Assembly (NCBI GenBank): GCA_030055465.1
Contig: JASFYF010000001.1
Coordinates: 11,399-75,398, forward strand
Length of the DNA: 64,000 nucleotides
Source: Candidatus Nezhaarchaeota archaeon
GTDB taxonomy: Archaea; Thermoproteota; Methanomethylicia; Nezhaarchaeales; WYZ-LMO8
Direction: 5' to 3'
Shown here: positions 35,473 through 45,151 of the stretch, piece after piece
Position numbering within the stretch: position 1 is the stretch's first letter
Layout of the letters: every line of letters starts with the position of its first letter
Made by a program: the position numbers and the translations under genes
Notes under the pieces: model-generated
What the model was told of the DNA's origin: nothing
The model's input: the letters and a program-made list of their open reading frames with translations, nothing else
Database searches by the model: none

Positions 35473-36759
35473 ATGGACTGGGCGTCTCGAAAAAATAAGT
35501 TCTCCAGCAGCAACACGCTCGCTCGGCAGCCCGCAAATCCCCAGAAGATAGGGACGCAATGCAGGGGTCACCATAGAAGGACGCGCCGCAGCCCAGACGA
35601 AATAACTATGTTCCAGCACAAGGACCAAAGAACAGCTTCTCGGATATGCGAAAAGTCCATTAGCTCATGCGCCCTCTTCGGGCTAATAAACCTAGAGAGG
35701 AGGAGGGTCACGTGTAATGAGGCCCTCCGGGCCATCTCCTGCATGAGTGAAAGAGGGAACGGGCTCGGCGCAGGCTTTGCCGGGTATGGAATCTATCCTC
35801 ATTTCACCGATGCATACGCCCTCCACGTAATGTACCTTGACGATAAGGCGAAGCGGAAAGTTGAGAAAGTGTTGATGCGGGACTTCCAGGTCCTGCTGGG
35901 CGAAGAAATCCCGACGCGAAGGGCCAGGTCAACCCTTCATGCCCCGGCCTTCTGGAGGTACTTCCTCGAACCAGCGCGCTCCAAGCTTCAAGAAGAGGAA
36001 GCGAGTCCCGATGAGTACGTTGTAAGTAGAGTAATGAAGATAAATGGTGAAGTAGAGGGCGCGTACATACTCTCGAGCGGCAAAGACGTTGGCGTATTTA
36101 AAGGGGTGGGCTTTCCACGCGATTTGGCGGAGTTCTTCAGGCTGGAAGAGTACAGGGGGTACATGTGGATCTGCCATGCCAGGTTCCCCACGAACACGGT
36201 TGGTTGGTGGGGAGGCGCCCATCCATTCAACCTCTTAGACCTGTCGGTTGCCCATAACGGCGAGCTCTCGTCCTACGATGTTAACCGTCGCTATCTAGAG
36301 ATGTGGGGTTACAAGTGCGTCATGCACACGGACAGTGAAGTGATATCCTACGCATTGGACCTCTTGTTGAGGAGGCATGCCATACCCATGGACCTCGCCT
36401 TAGCTGTCCTAGCCCCGCCTTACTGGGACGAGATCGATTCCATGAAATGTGAAGATAGGGACTTACTAACAGCGTTGAGGAGAGTTTATGGAGAGCTAGC
36501 CATGATCGGCCCGTTCTCAATAATAGCGGCTCGACACGGAGAGATGATCGGGTTTGTTGACCGTAAGAAGTTGAGGCCTCTCGTTGGTGGGGTTAGAGGA
36601 GAGTTTTTCTACTTATCATCTGAGGAATCAGCTATTCGGCTCATCTCACCCACGCTGGATAACGTTGTAAGGCCCAGAGCCGGCGAAGCGGTCATCGCTA
36701 GATGCGAAGCGCCTAGAGCTGTTGCTATGCTCTCTACGCTCAACCAAAAAGAGGTGTAG
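35473..36759 (+). CDS. Glutamate synthase amidotransferase domain protein (archaeal split GOGAT)
   Basis: 428 residues in the open frame from 35473. The class II glutamine amidotransferase domain begins at Cys66 (CALFGLINLERR), the presumed N-terminal nucleophile, followed by GNGLGAGFAGYG, HARFPTNT and GGAHPFNLLDLSVAHNGELS. It frees ammonia from glutamine for the synthase subunit downstream. The 65 residues before the Cys look unlike coding sequence; starts at 35473 or the ATG at 35608 would need cleavage of 20-65 residues to expose the Cys. A TATA-like TATATAAAA lies near 35420. Three bases separate it from the next gene. Confidence 0.85.
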   Translation: MDWASRKNKFSSSNTLARQPANPQKIGTQCRGHHRRTRRSPDEITMFQHKDQRTASRICEKSISSCALFGLINLERRRVTCNEALRAISCMSERGNGLGAGFAGYGIYPHFTDAYALHVMYLDDKAKRKVEKVLMRDFQVLLGEEIPTRRARSTLHAPAFWRYFLEPARSKLQEEEASPDEYVVSRVMKINGEVEGAYILSSGKDVGVFKGVGFPRDLAEFFRLEEYRGYMWICHARFPTNTVGWWGGAHPFNLLDLSVAHNGELSSYDVNRRYLEMWGYKCVMHTDSEVISYALDLLLRRHAIPMDLALAVLAPPYWDEIDSMKCEDRDLLTALRRVYGELAMIGPFSIIAARHGEMIGFVDRKKLRPLVGGVRGEFFYLSSEESAIRLISPTLDNVVRPRAGEAVIARCEAPRAVAMLSTLNQKEV

Positions 36760-36762
36760 AGC

Positions 36763-38274
36763 ATGAGAAACCGCGCGGCTTCCACGTACATCGTCCTCAG
36801 GAAGGAGGATAAGTGCACTAAGTGTAGGGCATGCGTGGAGCAGTGCACCTACGGCGTTCATAGCTACAACCCAGCGAAGAACGTGATAGAGAGCAAAAGC
36901 TGGTTGTGCTCAAACTGTTTGAGGTGTGTGGAGTTCTGTCCTACCGGAGCGCTAACCATCACCCGAAACCCGAATTCCTACAGGATGGGCCACCACTGGA
37001 ATCATGAGGCCATAATGGATGTGAAGAGACAGGCTGAGACCGGAAGCGCGCTTCTAGAGGGAATGGGCTGTGATGGGCCAAACCTCACATACTGGGATAG
37101 GCTCCTCCTCAATGCGTGTCAAGTGACAAACCCACCCATAGATCCCATAAGAGAGCCCATAGAGACAAGAGTCATTCTCGGAAGAAGGCCCCCTAGAGTC
37201 GAGCTTAAACCTGAAAATCGGAGGCTGATGCTCAAAAACGAGCTTGCACCCTACATATGCGCTGAGACCCCAATACTCCTTGCAGCTATGTCTTATGGTG
37301 CCGTCAACCTAAGGGTCCAAGAAGCTATGGCTAGAGCCGCCATAGAATGCGGCACGTATTTCAATTGCGGGGAGGGCGGACTTCATCCAGAGCTTCGCAG
37401 GTACGGGAGCCACATAATAGTGCAGGTGGCCTCCGGGCGCTTCGGCGTGGACATAGAATACCTAAACTCCGGGGTGGCAGTTGAAATAAAGATTGGTCAA
37501 GGAGCCAAGCCTGGGATAGGAGGACATTTGCCCGGCGAGAAGGTCACGGAGGACATAGCAATGGTCAGGATGATTCCTAAAGGCACCGACGCATTGTCTC
37601 CAGCGCCTCACCACGACGTGTATTCCATCGAAGATCTACGACAGCTCATTTACGCCCTTAAGGAGGCCACGGAGTACAAGAAACCCGTCGCCGTTAAAAT
37701 AGCCGCTGTTCACAACGCTGCGGCGATAGCAAGTGGCATAGCCCGCGCCGGGGCAGACATCATAGTTCTCGACGGCGTCAGGGGCTCCACCGGCGCGGCA
37801 CCTAAGGCTATCAGAGATAACATGGGCATACCAATAGAGCTTGCCTTGGCTGCTGTGGATCGAAGGCTCCGCGAAGAGGGCATAAGAAGCGAGGTGTCAA
37901 TAATAGCATCGGGAGGTATAAGAAGCGGCGCCGACGTGGTTAAGGCCATAGCTCTCGGCGCCGACGCCGTTTACATTGGGACGGCGGCCCTCATCGCCTT
38001 GGGCTGCACGCTTTGCAAAATGTGCTACACCGGAAGATGTGCTTGGGGAATAGCAACCACAGATGCGGAGCTCTCGAAGAGGCTTAACCTGGAAGAGGGT
38101 TGCAGAAGGGTTGCAAACCTCATCAAGGCTTGGACCATGGAGATAAAGGAGATGATGGGTGCTATGGGAATAGATACCATTGAGGCCCTTCGCGGAAACC
38201 GTGAACTCCTGCGAGGGGTTGGGCTGACGGAGGGGGAGTTGAGGGTGTTGGGAATTAAGGTAGCTGGTGAGTGA
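36763..38274 (+). CDS. Glutamate synthase FMN/Fe-S domain protein (archaeal GltB2) with ferredoxin domain
   Basis: 503 residues. Two [4Fe-4S] motifs (CTKCRACVEQC and CSNCLRCVEFC) lie at about 22-66. The FMN TIM-barrel synthase domain follows, with PHHDVYSIEDL, VLDGVRGSTGAAP and IIASGGIRSGADVVKA. The CTLCKMCYTGRC cluster ligands near 410-421 are those of the [3Fe-4S] site. It makes glutamate from 2-oxoglutarate and the ammonia passed from the amidotransferase, with electrons probably from ferredoxin or NADPH via the extra clusters. Middle gene of a three-gene operon. Confidence 0.94.
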   Translation: MRNRAASTYIVLRKEDKCTKCRACVEQCTYGVHSYNPAKNVIESKSWLCSNCLRCVEFCPTGALTITRNPNSYRMGHHWNHEAIMDVKRQAETGSALLEGMGCDGPNLTYWDRLLLNACQVTNPPIDPIREPIETRVILGRRPPRVELKPENRRLMLKNELAPYICAETPILLAAMSYGAVNLRVQEAMARAAIECGTYFNCGEGGLHPELRRYGSHIIVQVASGRFGVDIEYLNSGVAVEIKIGQGAKPGIGGHLPGEKVTEDIAMVRMIPKGTDALSPAPHHDVYSIEDLRQLIYALKEATEYKKPVAVKIAAVHNAAAIASGIARAGADIIVLDGVRGSTGAAPKAIRDNMGIPIELALAAVDRRLREEGIRSEVSIIASGGIRSGADVVKAIALGADAVYIGTAALIALGCTLCKMCYTGRCAWGIATTDAELSKRLNLEEGCRRVANLIKAWTMEIKEMMGAMGIDTIEALRGNRELLRGVGLTEGELRVLGIKVAGE

Positions 38275-38277
38275 CTT

Positions 38278-39069
38278 ATGGATTTGCGCGAAAGCCTAGA
38301 ACCACGCGGAAGGCTCCAAGTTGATGGTAATGTGGCCCTTTTGGACGCCACAGGGCTCCATTATCGAGAGTTGAACGCGCTGATGAGGAGGTTATCCGCA
38401 GAAGGTGTCGAAAACGTTGAACTTCACAACGTTAATGGGCAGAGATATATCGGGACTGGCCTGAAAAGACCTATGAACATAATTGTGAGGGGGACTCCGG
38501 GCAACGACCTCGGGATGTTCATTAATGGTCAGAGAATCTTTGTTTACGGTAATGCACAGGACGGATGTGGGAATACCATGAACGACGGCTTGATAGTAGT
38601 TCATGGGAGCGTGGGCGATGTTGCCGGCTACGCGATGAGGGGAGGGAGGATTTTCGTGAGGGATGACGCAGGCTTCCGGCTTGGAATCCACATGAAGGAG
38701 TACGGAGGCAAGAAACCGATCATAGTGGTCGGCGGAGGCGCAGGAGACTTCCTAGGAGAGTACATGGCCGGCGGGTTGATCCTCGTCCTCGGGCTGAAGG
38801 AGGAGAAAAACGAATGCGTGCACAGCCCGAAGTTTGTCGGCGTGGGCATGCATGGAGGCGTCATATATATGAGGGGGTGCACCATCCACGCAGGGAAAAA
38901 CGTCCTAGTCGAGGGCGTTGAAGATGAAGATCTCAAGTTGATAAGGAGTCTCGTCGAGGATTACTTCAACCACTTCAACTTGGATCTTCGTGTAAATGAT
39001 TTCATAAGCGACGAATTCGTTAAAGTTACACCTTCAACGTCCAGGCCTTACATGGGATTGTATAGATAA
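38278..39069 (+). CDS. Glutamate synthase GXGXG domain protein (GltB3)
   Basis: 263 residues consisting of the right-handed beta-helix GXGXG domain that forms the C-terminal scaffold of bacterial GltB: GNDLGMFINGQRIFV, GNAQDGCGNTMNDG, GSVGDVAGYAMRGG and GGAGDFLGEYMAGG turns. The last 45 residues are an extra helical tail. Starts three bases after the synthase gene. With the two preceding genes it reconstitutes a complete large subunit. Confidence 0.93.
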   Translation: MDLRESLEPRGRLQVDGNVALLDATGLHYRELNALMRRLSAEGVENVELHNVNGQRYIGTGLKRPMNIIVRGTPGNDLGMFINGQRIFVYGNAQDGCGNTMNDGLIVVHGSVGDVAGYAMRGGRIFVRDDAGFRLGIHMKEYGGKKPIIVVGGGAGDFLGEYMAGGLILVLGLKEEKNECVHSPKFVGVGMHGGVIYMRGCTIHAGKNVLVEGVEDEDLKLIRSLVEDYFNHFNLDLRVNDFISDEFVKVTPSTSRPYMGLYR

Positions 39070-40237
39070 CCAAACCAGAACCTTTCAACGGCTCCTTGAG
39101 CTTCTCCACAAACCAGCCCATCTTGTTGCATATATACTCTAGAAGCTTGCCCAAGTTATCAATTCAATGGATGATAACGCAGCTATAAGCCTAAATATTT
39201 CTCTTGTGATGTCGAAATTTGCAGAACCTCACGGCGATTTTGGGAGAATGAGGCGAGGCATTCTTTTTTCTTTCTTCTAGGTCTCCGCTTCGGGGGCTTC
39301 ATCACTTACCACACTTGTTTCCGGATTACGGCGATCTATCTAAGCCTGAGAATCTATGCCCCAGCCGCCCTTTGGAGAGGCATAGTGGACAACGCGCAAT
39401 TATCGTTTCAGATATGCCTTTCACCGCTTAGAGTTCCCGGCGAAGTGTTGCGGAGAAGAGCGGTTTAATCCCAACGCTGTATGGCACTTTGTACAGCTAC
39501 TTTATCTTCTAAAGAGTGGGCATTATTGCGAGGCGATGCGTGCATCCTTGCCCTACACACCTTCCTGGAGCTCGACGCATTCCGCACATGCAACCTTAAC
39601 TTTGGGTAGAAGTCAAAACGTTCACTCCTGGAATCCTATGCATTGGGTTTTCACGGCTCCCCGATTCCCTAAACCAATCAGATGGTGCTGACGTTTTCGT
39701 TAAAGTCTCGAGCGGGGTTGCGTCAACTCGGACCATTATCGTGGTTACCGGTTTTCCGCCATAATAAGCGCATGATGCCTTCAGATAGGCCTTCACGTGA
39801 AATGAAAAATACTCCGCGTAATTTCGAGCGGCCATCCTGAAGATGATGAGCCATTGAACTTTTGAGTACCATGCTACACCGATTAGTTACCCTTCGCATT
39901 TCTTACTTTCACCGCAATTAAATCTGCGGAGGTGCTCAAGTCAAGCCTAAACATCTTAATTCGAAGAAGCCGCTGATGGGCATGACTTGAATGAGGTTCT
40001 TTTCATCCTACAATAATCCCCTCAACAGCTAAGATGTGAAACTTACTTATTTATAAGTCACCATAATAAATTTTGCATTTACATGTCAGTCCATTTGATG
40101 GAAAGATCTTTGCGAACGTCTTTGGCTTTGACATTTCTCCTATATGGAGGCTCTATATGAATTATATAGAAAAAAACATCATACTTGAATAATTTGGGAA
40201 ATGTATATATTATTTTTTCCATTTCAAATCTTCAACG
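39070..40237. other. 1.17-kb region without a convincing gene, upstream of glnA
   Basis: Several short ORFs occur on both strands, the longest of 79 codons at 39596-39835 (minus), but none has recognisable protein character. The last 170 bases are AT-rich and hold the glnA promoter. A decayed gene or an untranslated RNA cannot be excluded. Confidence 0.45.
40197..40220 (+). promoter_or_regulatory. glnA TATA box flanked by a GGAA/TTCC inverted pair
   Basis: TATATATT (40204-40211) lies about 26 bases before the expected transcription start near 40234. It is bracketed by GGAA at 40197 and TTCC at 40217, spaced 16 bases. Methanogen NrpR operators are GGAA-N6-TTCC, so half-sites match but spacing does not. 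A repressor bound here would block TBP. Confidence 0.45.
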
Positions 40238-40246
40238 GTGAAGAAA

Positions 40247-41713
40247 ATGGATATCCCTCAAGAGGCGAAGAAAGCCATAGAGCTGCTTAAGACGCACAAA
40301 GTGAAGTGGGTAAATGCCACATTTACAGACGTGCGAGGCCTACTATACGACATGGTGGTATCGGTGAAAGAGTTCTTGAACGGAGAGGCCTTCACAAGGG
40401 GCTTAGGCTTCGACGGTTCCTCTGTCAGGGGCTTCAAGGACATCGAGGAATCAGACATGAGGCTTATGCCCGACCCGAAGACGTTGGCCATCCTTCCTTG
40501 GACTCTCGACGGCGAATCCCAGAGAGCCTCGATAGTTATAGGAGACGTCTTCGAGGCTTACGGAGGAGGAGCCTCCGAGGTATGCCCTAGGGGCTGGGCT
40601 GCGAAGAGGGCTGTAAAGGAAGCGGAAAACATGGGTTACACCGCCTACTTCGCTCCTGAAGTGGAGTTCTTCGTGTTCTCATCACTGGACCCAACAAAGC
40701 TTTTCTGGGATCTTTGGGTCAGCCCGAGAGGCGGAGAGGGAGACTCATGGGGTGCGCCGAGGGTGATCCCTCAATCTCCCGAGATCACAGCTGGAGGATA
40801 CGTGCTCAGACCAAAGGAGGCCTACTTCAGGCCACCGCCCGAAGACACAACGGTAGGTTACAGAAACGAGGTCTCCTCAATACTTGAGGAATACTTTGGA
40901 TTCGGTATAGAGAAACACCACCACGAAGTGGCTACTGCCGGCCAAGTCGAGATAAACTTCCAGTACGACACGCTCGTAGAGACATCCGACAGGGTTATGT
41001 ATTATAAGTTTGTGGCAAAAAACGTAGCCAAAAAACATGGCCTCATAGCAACCTTTATGCCTAAACCGGTGTACCTCGACAATGCAAGTGGCATGCACAC
41101 GCACATATCCATATGGAGGGACGGCATAAACGAAATGTATGACGAAAGAGATGAATACGCCGAGTTAAGCCAGACCGGCAGGTACTTCATAGGAGGGCTT
41201 CTCGAGCACGCCAAAGCATTAACAGCGGTGTGCTGCCCAACCGTGAACTCATATAAGAGGCTCGTGCCCGGGTTTGAAGCGCCGATATACATCCTGTGGT
41301 CACGTCGAAACAGGTCCGCCCTTGTCAGGATACCGGTGTACGATAGGGGCCAAGAGTACGCCTCCTCCAAACGCGTAGAGTATCGTGGAGTGGACCCTTC
41401 ATGCAATCCTTACTTGGCATTCTCCTGTCTTCTTATGGCTGGACTCGATGGCATTAAGAATAAGATAGACCCAGGAGACCCAGTCGACGAAGACATCTAC
41501 AAAATGCCTGCAGAGAAGCGGAGAGCTCTTGGAGTTAAGGAGCTACCAACAACACTGAAGGATGCGCTAGAAGAGATGAAGAGCGACGAGCTCATCAGGC
41601 AAGCGCTCGGAAGCCATATATTCGATGCATTCGTAGATTACAAGACAAACGACTGGAACCAGTACTGCCTCTACGTGACGCCGTGGGAAGTAATGAAGTA
41701 TCTGGACTATTGA
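40247..41713 (+). CDS. glnA: Glutamine synthetase type I
   Basis: 488 residues from the ATG at 40247, which has GGTGA six bases upstream; a GTG at 40238 is an alternative. The beta-grasp domain holds GFDGSSVRGF; the catalytic domain shows EVEFFVF, the HHEVATAGQVEINF metal and substrate loop, ASGMHTHISIW, and NRSALVRIPV. The C-terminal region lacks the adenylylated Tyr motif (NLYDLP) of enteric enzymes, as expected for the GSI-alpha class. It assimilates ammonium brought by Amt and feeds GOGAT. Confidence 0.96.
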   Translation: MDIPQEAKKAIELLKTHKVKWVNATFTDVRGLLYDMVVSVKEFLNGEAFTRGLGFDGSSVRGFKDIEESDMRLMPDPKTLAILPWTLDGESQRASIVIGDVFEAYGGGASEVCPRGWAAKRAVKEAENMGYTAYFAPEVEFFVFSSLDPTKLFWDLWVSPRGGEGDSWGAPRVIPQSPEITAGGYVLRPKEAYFRPPPEDTTVGYRNEVSSILEEYFGFGIEKHHHEVATAGQVEINFQYDTLVETSDRVMYYKFVAKNVAKKHGLIATFMPKPVYLDNASGMHTHISIWRDGINEMYDERDEYAELSQTGRYFIGGLLEHAKALTAVCCPTVNSYKRLVPGFEAPIYILWSRRNRSALVRIPVYDRGQEYASSKRVEYRGVDPSCNPYLAFSCLLMAGLDGIKNKIDPGDPVDEDIYKMPAEKRRALGVKELPTTLKDALEEMKSDELIRQALGSHIFDAFVDYKTNDWNQYCLYVTPWEVMKYLDY

Positions 41714-41944
41714 TTAATCTATTTCGTATCCCTTTGCATAAGGAAAGATGTGAGAAACCCTTTGACAATGGCGCTTAAGGAGTTTCAGAGCATTGCGCAG
41801 GTTGAAAAACCCGCTAGCGTTAACCGCTCTTGAGGCTAAGAATGTAGAAGACAAATGCCTAAGCGTCGAGATCTGTTGCCTCCATCAGACTGGAGGAGCA
41901 GTTCCAATTCAACTTCTGGATGAATGATCCTCGGGAGGGCCTCC

Positions 41945-42745
41945 TCATACGGTCATCGATGTAATGGATCTAGGCGTGAAGTCCCTGGTCGCGCTCAACA
42001 CCCATACACCCCTGCTCAACGCTTTCTCTACGGCCTCCGGCGTGGGGCGCATGGTGTATATCAGCTTAATCATCTTGGGCCTGAGAAGGTCCGGCCTCTT
42101 CTCCTTCACCAGCTGCAGCTTCCTCTCCAACTCGTCAACGAGGTTCACCCCGAACCTGACGGTTGCCTCCCCGATAACGCATAGGTCTCCGGAGGCCCCG
42201 TAAAGGTCTATCTCCCTCTTATCGATAATGATGGGGGCCAACTCCAATTGTACGCCCATCTCCTTCCTCAGCCTGTACCCAACGACCTCGCGGGCCTCCT
42301 CCTCAATGCTCAGCGTTAGGTGCTCCAGGCTCGCCGTGACCATGTCGAGTCTGTTCCTGATATCCCTGTAGTCCTCCCTTAGAGCCCTAACCTCCTCCCA
42401 AAGCTTCTCCTGATTCTCCCTTAGAGCCCTAACCTCCTCCCAAAGCTTCTCCTGATTCTCCCTTAGAGCCCTAACCTCCTCCCAAAGCTTCTCCTGATTC
42501 TCCCTTAGAGCCCTAACCTCCTCCCAAAGCTCTCTTTGGCTCCTCCAAAGCTTTTCTTGGCTCTCCCTGAGCGATTTAACCTCCTCCCAAAGCTTAGTAA
42601 TGTTCTCTTCAAGCCTGTCAAGTCTCCTCAGTATCTCCGCTATCCCCAAGTAGCCCGCCACGGTGTAGCGGAACTCGGCATCCTTTTCGAGGAGGTCCAG
42701 GAACTCCTTCCTAAGCTTAGGCTCCCTGGCCACGTCCAAGTCCAC
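41945..42745 (-). CDS. Coiled-coil protein with PD-(D/E)XK nuclease-like C-terminus
   Basis: The frame is open to 42817, but a GTG at 42745 with AAGGGA upstream and a TATA-like TATATCTG about 40 bases before it make a better start (266 residues). The N-terminus DLDVAREPKLRKEFLDLLEKD leads into a long coiled coil built of LWEEVRALRENQEK 14-residue units (about 40-140). The last 110 residues contain KREIDLYG and VIGEATVR, resembling the D...ExK core of nuclease-like DUF3782 proteins of thermophilic archaea, although the Lys is not in place. Function unknown. Confidence 0.72.
   Translation of the reverse strand: MDLDVAREPKLRKEFLDLLEKDAEFRYTVAGYLGIAEILRRLDRLEENITKLWEEVKSLRESQEKLWRSQRELWEEVRALRENQEKLWEEVRALRENQEKLWEEVRALRENQEKLWEEVRALREDYRDIRNRLDMVTASLEHLTLSIEEEAREVVGYRLRKEMGVQLELAPIIIDKREIDLYGASGDLCVIGEATVRFGVNLVDELERKLQLVKEKRPDLLRPKMIKLIYTMRPTPEAVEKALSRGVWVLSATRDFTPRSITSMTV
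42376..42535 (-). repeat. 42-bp tandem repeat, about 3.7 copies, coding
   Basis: Three essentially identical 42-bp units begin at 42376, 42418 and 42460, with a diverging partial copy from 42502. Each encodes two heptads of the coiled coil, so expansion lengthens the rod by about 2 nm per unit without changing frame. Confidence 0.92.
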
Positions 42746-42878
42746 GCACCATTCCCTTAATGTATGAGGAGGACGAGGCCAGATATATGTGTTTGGCGAG
42801 GCATCCGCTGAGGCCAACCCGGGTTTCCCGGGGCTTGCGCTGGTCCACCTTCCAGGGGCTTGACTGTTGGAGCCTCAC

Positions 42879-44150
42879 CTATGGAAGCAGCGCGTAGAGG
42901 AGCAGGGCCGCCGTGAAGGACACGGCGAAGGAGGGCATAAGCTGCTTGTAGACGTCGGCTAAAGGCGCTTTGAAGTACTCCGCGGTGAAGACGAGGCAGA
43001 GGTGGATGGGCGAGACCAGGTATCCCAGGTATGCAGCGACGTAAGTTAGAACCGCTTCCCTAGGCGTGAAGTTCACAATGCCCCCGAGGATCGAGACTCC
43101 TATGGCTACGCCTCCACCCGGCGACCCCGAGAAGAAGCCGCAGAGCGCCGACACGGCTGCGGTTAGGAGAAAGTTGACGCCCCCACCCGAGATGAGCCCG
43201 CCGAGAACTTCGGGGAGCCCCGAAGCGTTCACGGCTCCCCTCAGCAGGAGGGCACCGTACGTCGCGAGGGTTATGTCGTATATCGAGGCGCTCCTCAAAG
43301 AGGCAGCGAGCATCCTGGGGCTCACCTTGAAGATGGCTGCTAGGGCCGCCAAGCCCATAACCGTCGCCACTAAGACGTCTATTCCACGCCTCGTAAGCTC
43401 GTAATCCAGGAGGCTTATACCAACCGCCCCTACTATCGTAACCATTATTGGGGTGAACGACCTCGAAAACGCCTTCAAGCTTGAACCCGCCGCGCCGACG
43501 CCAGTAGCTTCAGGTGCTCGGCTGAGCGCTTGAGCCTCAGCGCCGCGGAGGCTGCTCACATAACCCACAAAAGCCATAACGGTAATGATTGGCAGGACCA
43601 TCAGTATCAATGACGAAGAGGTTAAGCCCGTCAGGGCCGTCGTAATTATCAGCATGGGCGCTAGGGGGTACACTGGAAGTATCAGGTGCCTGAACCATAT
43701 GTTCACGTACGTCTTCTTGGCCCTGGATAGCCCCACCTTGTTGCCCTCCGACTCAACCATCGGGGCGGACATCACTGCCCCGCCGGCGACGGGCAGCAGC
43801 CCTACAACTGCTGGAAGCACGCTTAGAAGGGCCCTCGGGCTCCTTATAATCCTCCCAAGGGACGAGTTCAGCTCATCCATGGCTCCGGTCTCCCTGTAAA
43901 GCTGGCTGAGAACCATCACCCCGAAAGTCGCGGAGACTATTGATAGGGTTAGCTGGCCCCCAACGGTTAGGGGATCCACGCTGGCGTAGATGAGCCCTGG
44001 AATCTCAGGCCAGTCGACGGCGAGCAACGCCAGAACGATGGCTGCGGCGTTCAGCGATATCCCCAGCCTCACGCGCCTAAACAGCATGAGGCCCAGGAGG
44101 CCGAACGACGCCGCCAAGGCCGTCATCGGGTCAACGATTCCCATAGTCAT
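42879..44150 (-). CDS. DUF401-family membrane protein (putative anion/organic acid permease)
   Basis: 423 residues, about 11-12 hydrophobic segments. VGLLPVAGGAVMSAPMVE near 113-130 and the FFSGSPGGGVAIGVS stretch in the C-terminal half are typical of DUF401 proteins, distant members of the ion transporter superfamily that contains citrate and arsenite carriers. Substrate unknown. Monocistronic as far as can be seen; 61 bases separate it from the coiled-coil gene's open frame. Confidence 0.78.
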   Translation of the reverse strand: MTMGIVDPMTALAASFGLLGLMLFRRVRLGISLNAAAIVLALLAVDWPEIPGLIYASVDPLTVGGQLTLSIVSATFGVMVLSQLYRETGAMDELNSSLGRIIRSPRALLSVLPAVVGLLPVAGGAVMSAPMVESEGNKVGLSRAKKTYVNIWFRHLILPVYPLAPMLIITTALTGLTSSSLILMVLPIITVMAFVGYVSSLRGAEAQALSRAPEATGVGAAGSSLKAFSRSFTPIMVTIVGAVGISLLDYELTRRGIDVLVATVMGLAALAAIFKVSPRMLAASLRSASIYDITLATYGALLLRGAVNASGLPEVLGGLISGGGVNFLLTAAVSALCGFFSGSPGGGVAIGVSILGGIVNFTPREAVLTYVAAYLGYLVSPIHLCLVFTAEYFKAPLADVYKQLMPSFAVSFTAALLLYALLP

Positions 44151-44386
44151 CGTCCCAAAAGCTCGAAACGCTAAGTCGTACGGCGCAGGTTCATATTAAG
44201 GGTTCCCCTCTCTTGAGGTGCCACGGCTTCACGTGGAAGCCCAACGCGCGCCTGCCGGAGAAAAAGTGGAGGTGGGCATCTAGTGGGCCGGCGGCCCGAG
44301 ACGCATGGAGGGCGCTTGAAAGGCGTGGGAAAGAATGGCTTTGATGCGCTTCATGGACCAACAGGCGTGCTGGCTTAGAGGTACGT

Positions 44387-45025
44387 TCAGCCCCACTCCT
44401 CCCTCATAACCGTAACCCTGAGGGCTTCCCCCCTCGAAACGGCGAAGGTGCCTGCAAGGGTTGAGTTGACGCTAACCGCGCCATCCCTTTCATGGTCGTA
44501 GGCCCTGCAGTACTCCAGCTTCGAGGTGCGCAGCGGGTGCAGCTCCCCGCCCGGCTCCAGCAGCTCGACTTCAACGTCGAAGAGCTTCACGCGCACCTCC
44601 ACTACTCTTAAGCCCCCACAGGATGACTCCGCCACCTCCACCTGCGGGATCCACTCGACTAGGAGGAAGCCCGGCTCTTCCAAGACCCTCACGCTCCTCA
44701 CATGAGACCACTCCTTCTCTTCTCCGTACAGCAAGCCGCCGGGGGCATCCGGGTGGGGGATCCTAAGCCTTGAAACAGGCGCTTCGATAATCAGCGGCTC
44801 CTCGTTGGGAAGCGAAATCGAGACCACAGCTGAGCCGCGCTCAACAGCCACGGGCAGGCTCACCTTGAACTCCTCCCCGCGCTCTATCATCCTGGCGTAC
44901 TTCAACGCCTCACCCCTGTAGTACTCGAGGGTCAGCTGGCCAGTGGGTTGCCACAACGCCAGAAGCAAAGCTATCCCAGCCGCGCAGCACGCCGCTAAAA
45001 CCGCCTTCTCGACAGTCCCAATCAT
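44387..45025 (-). CDS. Membrane-anchored protein of unknown function, 212 aa
   Basis: One N-terminal hydrophobic segment (about 6-26), with the remaining 185 residues soluble and rich in beta strands with many Glu and Val, therefore probably exported and anchored. Two cysteines (SSCGG near 136 and EYCRAY near 171) could form a disulfide. Nothing matches a family I know. It lies between hcp and the DUF401 permease on the same strand but with gaps of over 120 bases. Confidence 0.6.
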   Translation of the reverse strand: MIGTVEKAVLAACCAAGIALLLALWQPTGQLTLEYYRGEALKYARMIERGEEFKVSLPVAVERGSAVVSISLPNEEPLIIEAPVSRLRIPHPDAPGGLLYGEEKEWSHVRSVRVLEEPGFLLVEWIPQVEVAESSCGGLRVVEVRVKLFDVEVELLEPGGELHPLRTSKLEYCRAYDHERDGAVSVNSTLAGTFAVSRGEALRVTVMREEWG

Positions 45026-45151
45026 GCACGCAACAGCTTAAAAGCCCGCAGCATCAACGCGCTTTTCAGCTGTGAGCTGCCTGAAGGGCGAATGTCCCCC
45101 TCCAAGGGGAGGCGGCCAGACCAAAAATAGGAGAGGTGTTTCGGGATGCTG

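Noticed and set aside
39596-39835. Minus-strand ORF of 79 codons
   Set aside because: Isolated, no ribosome site, no family; probably chance.
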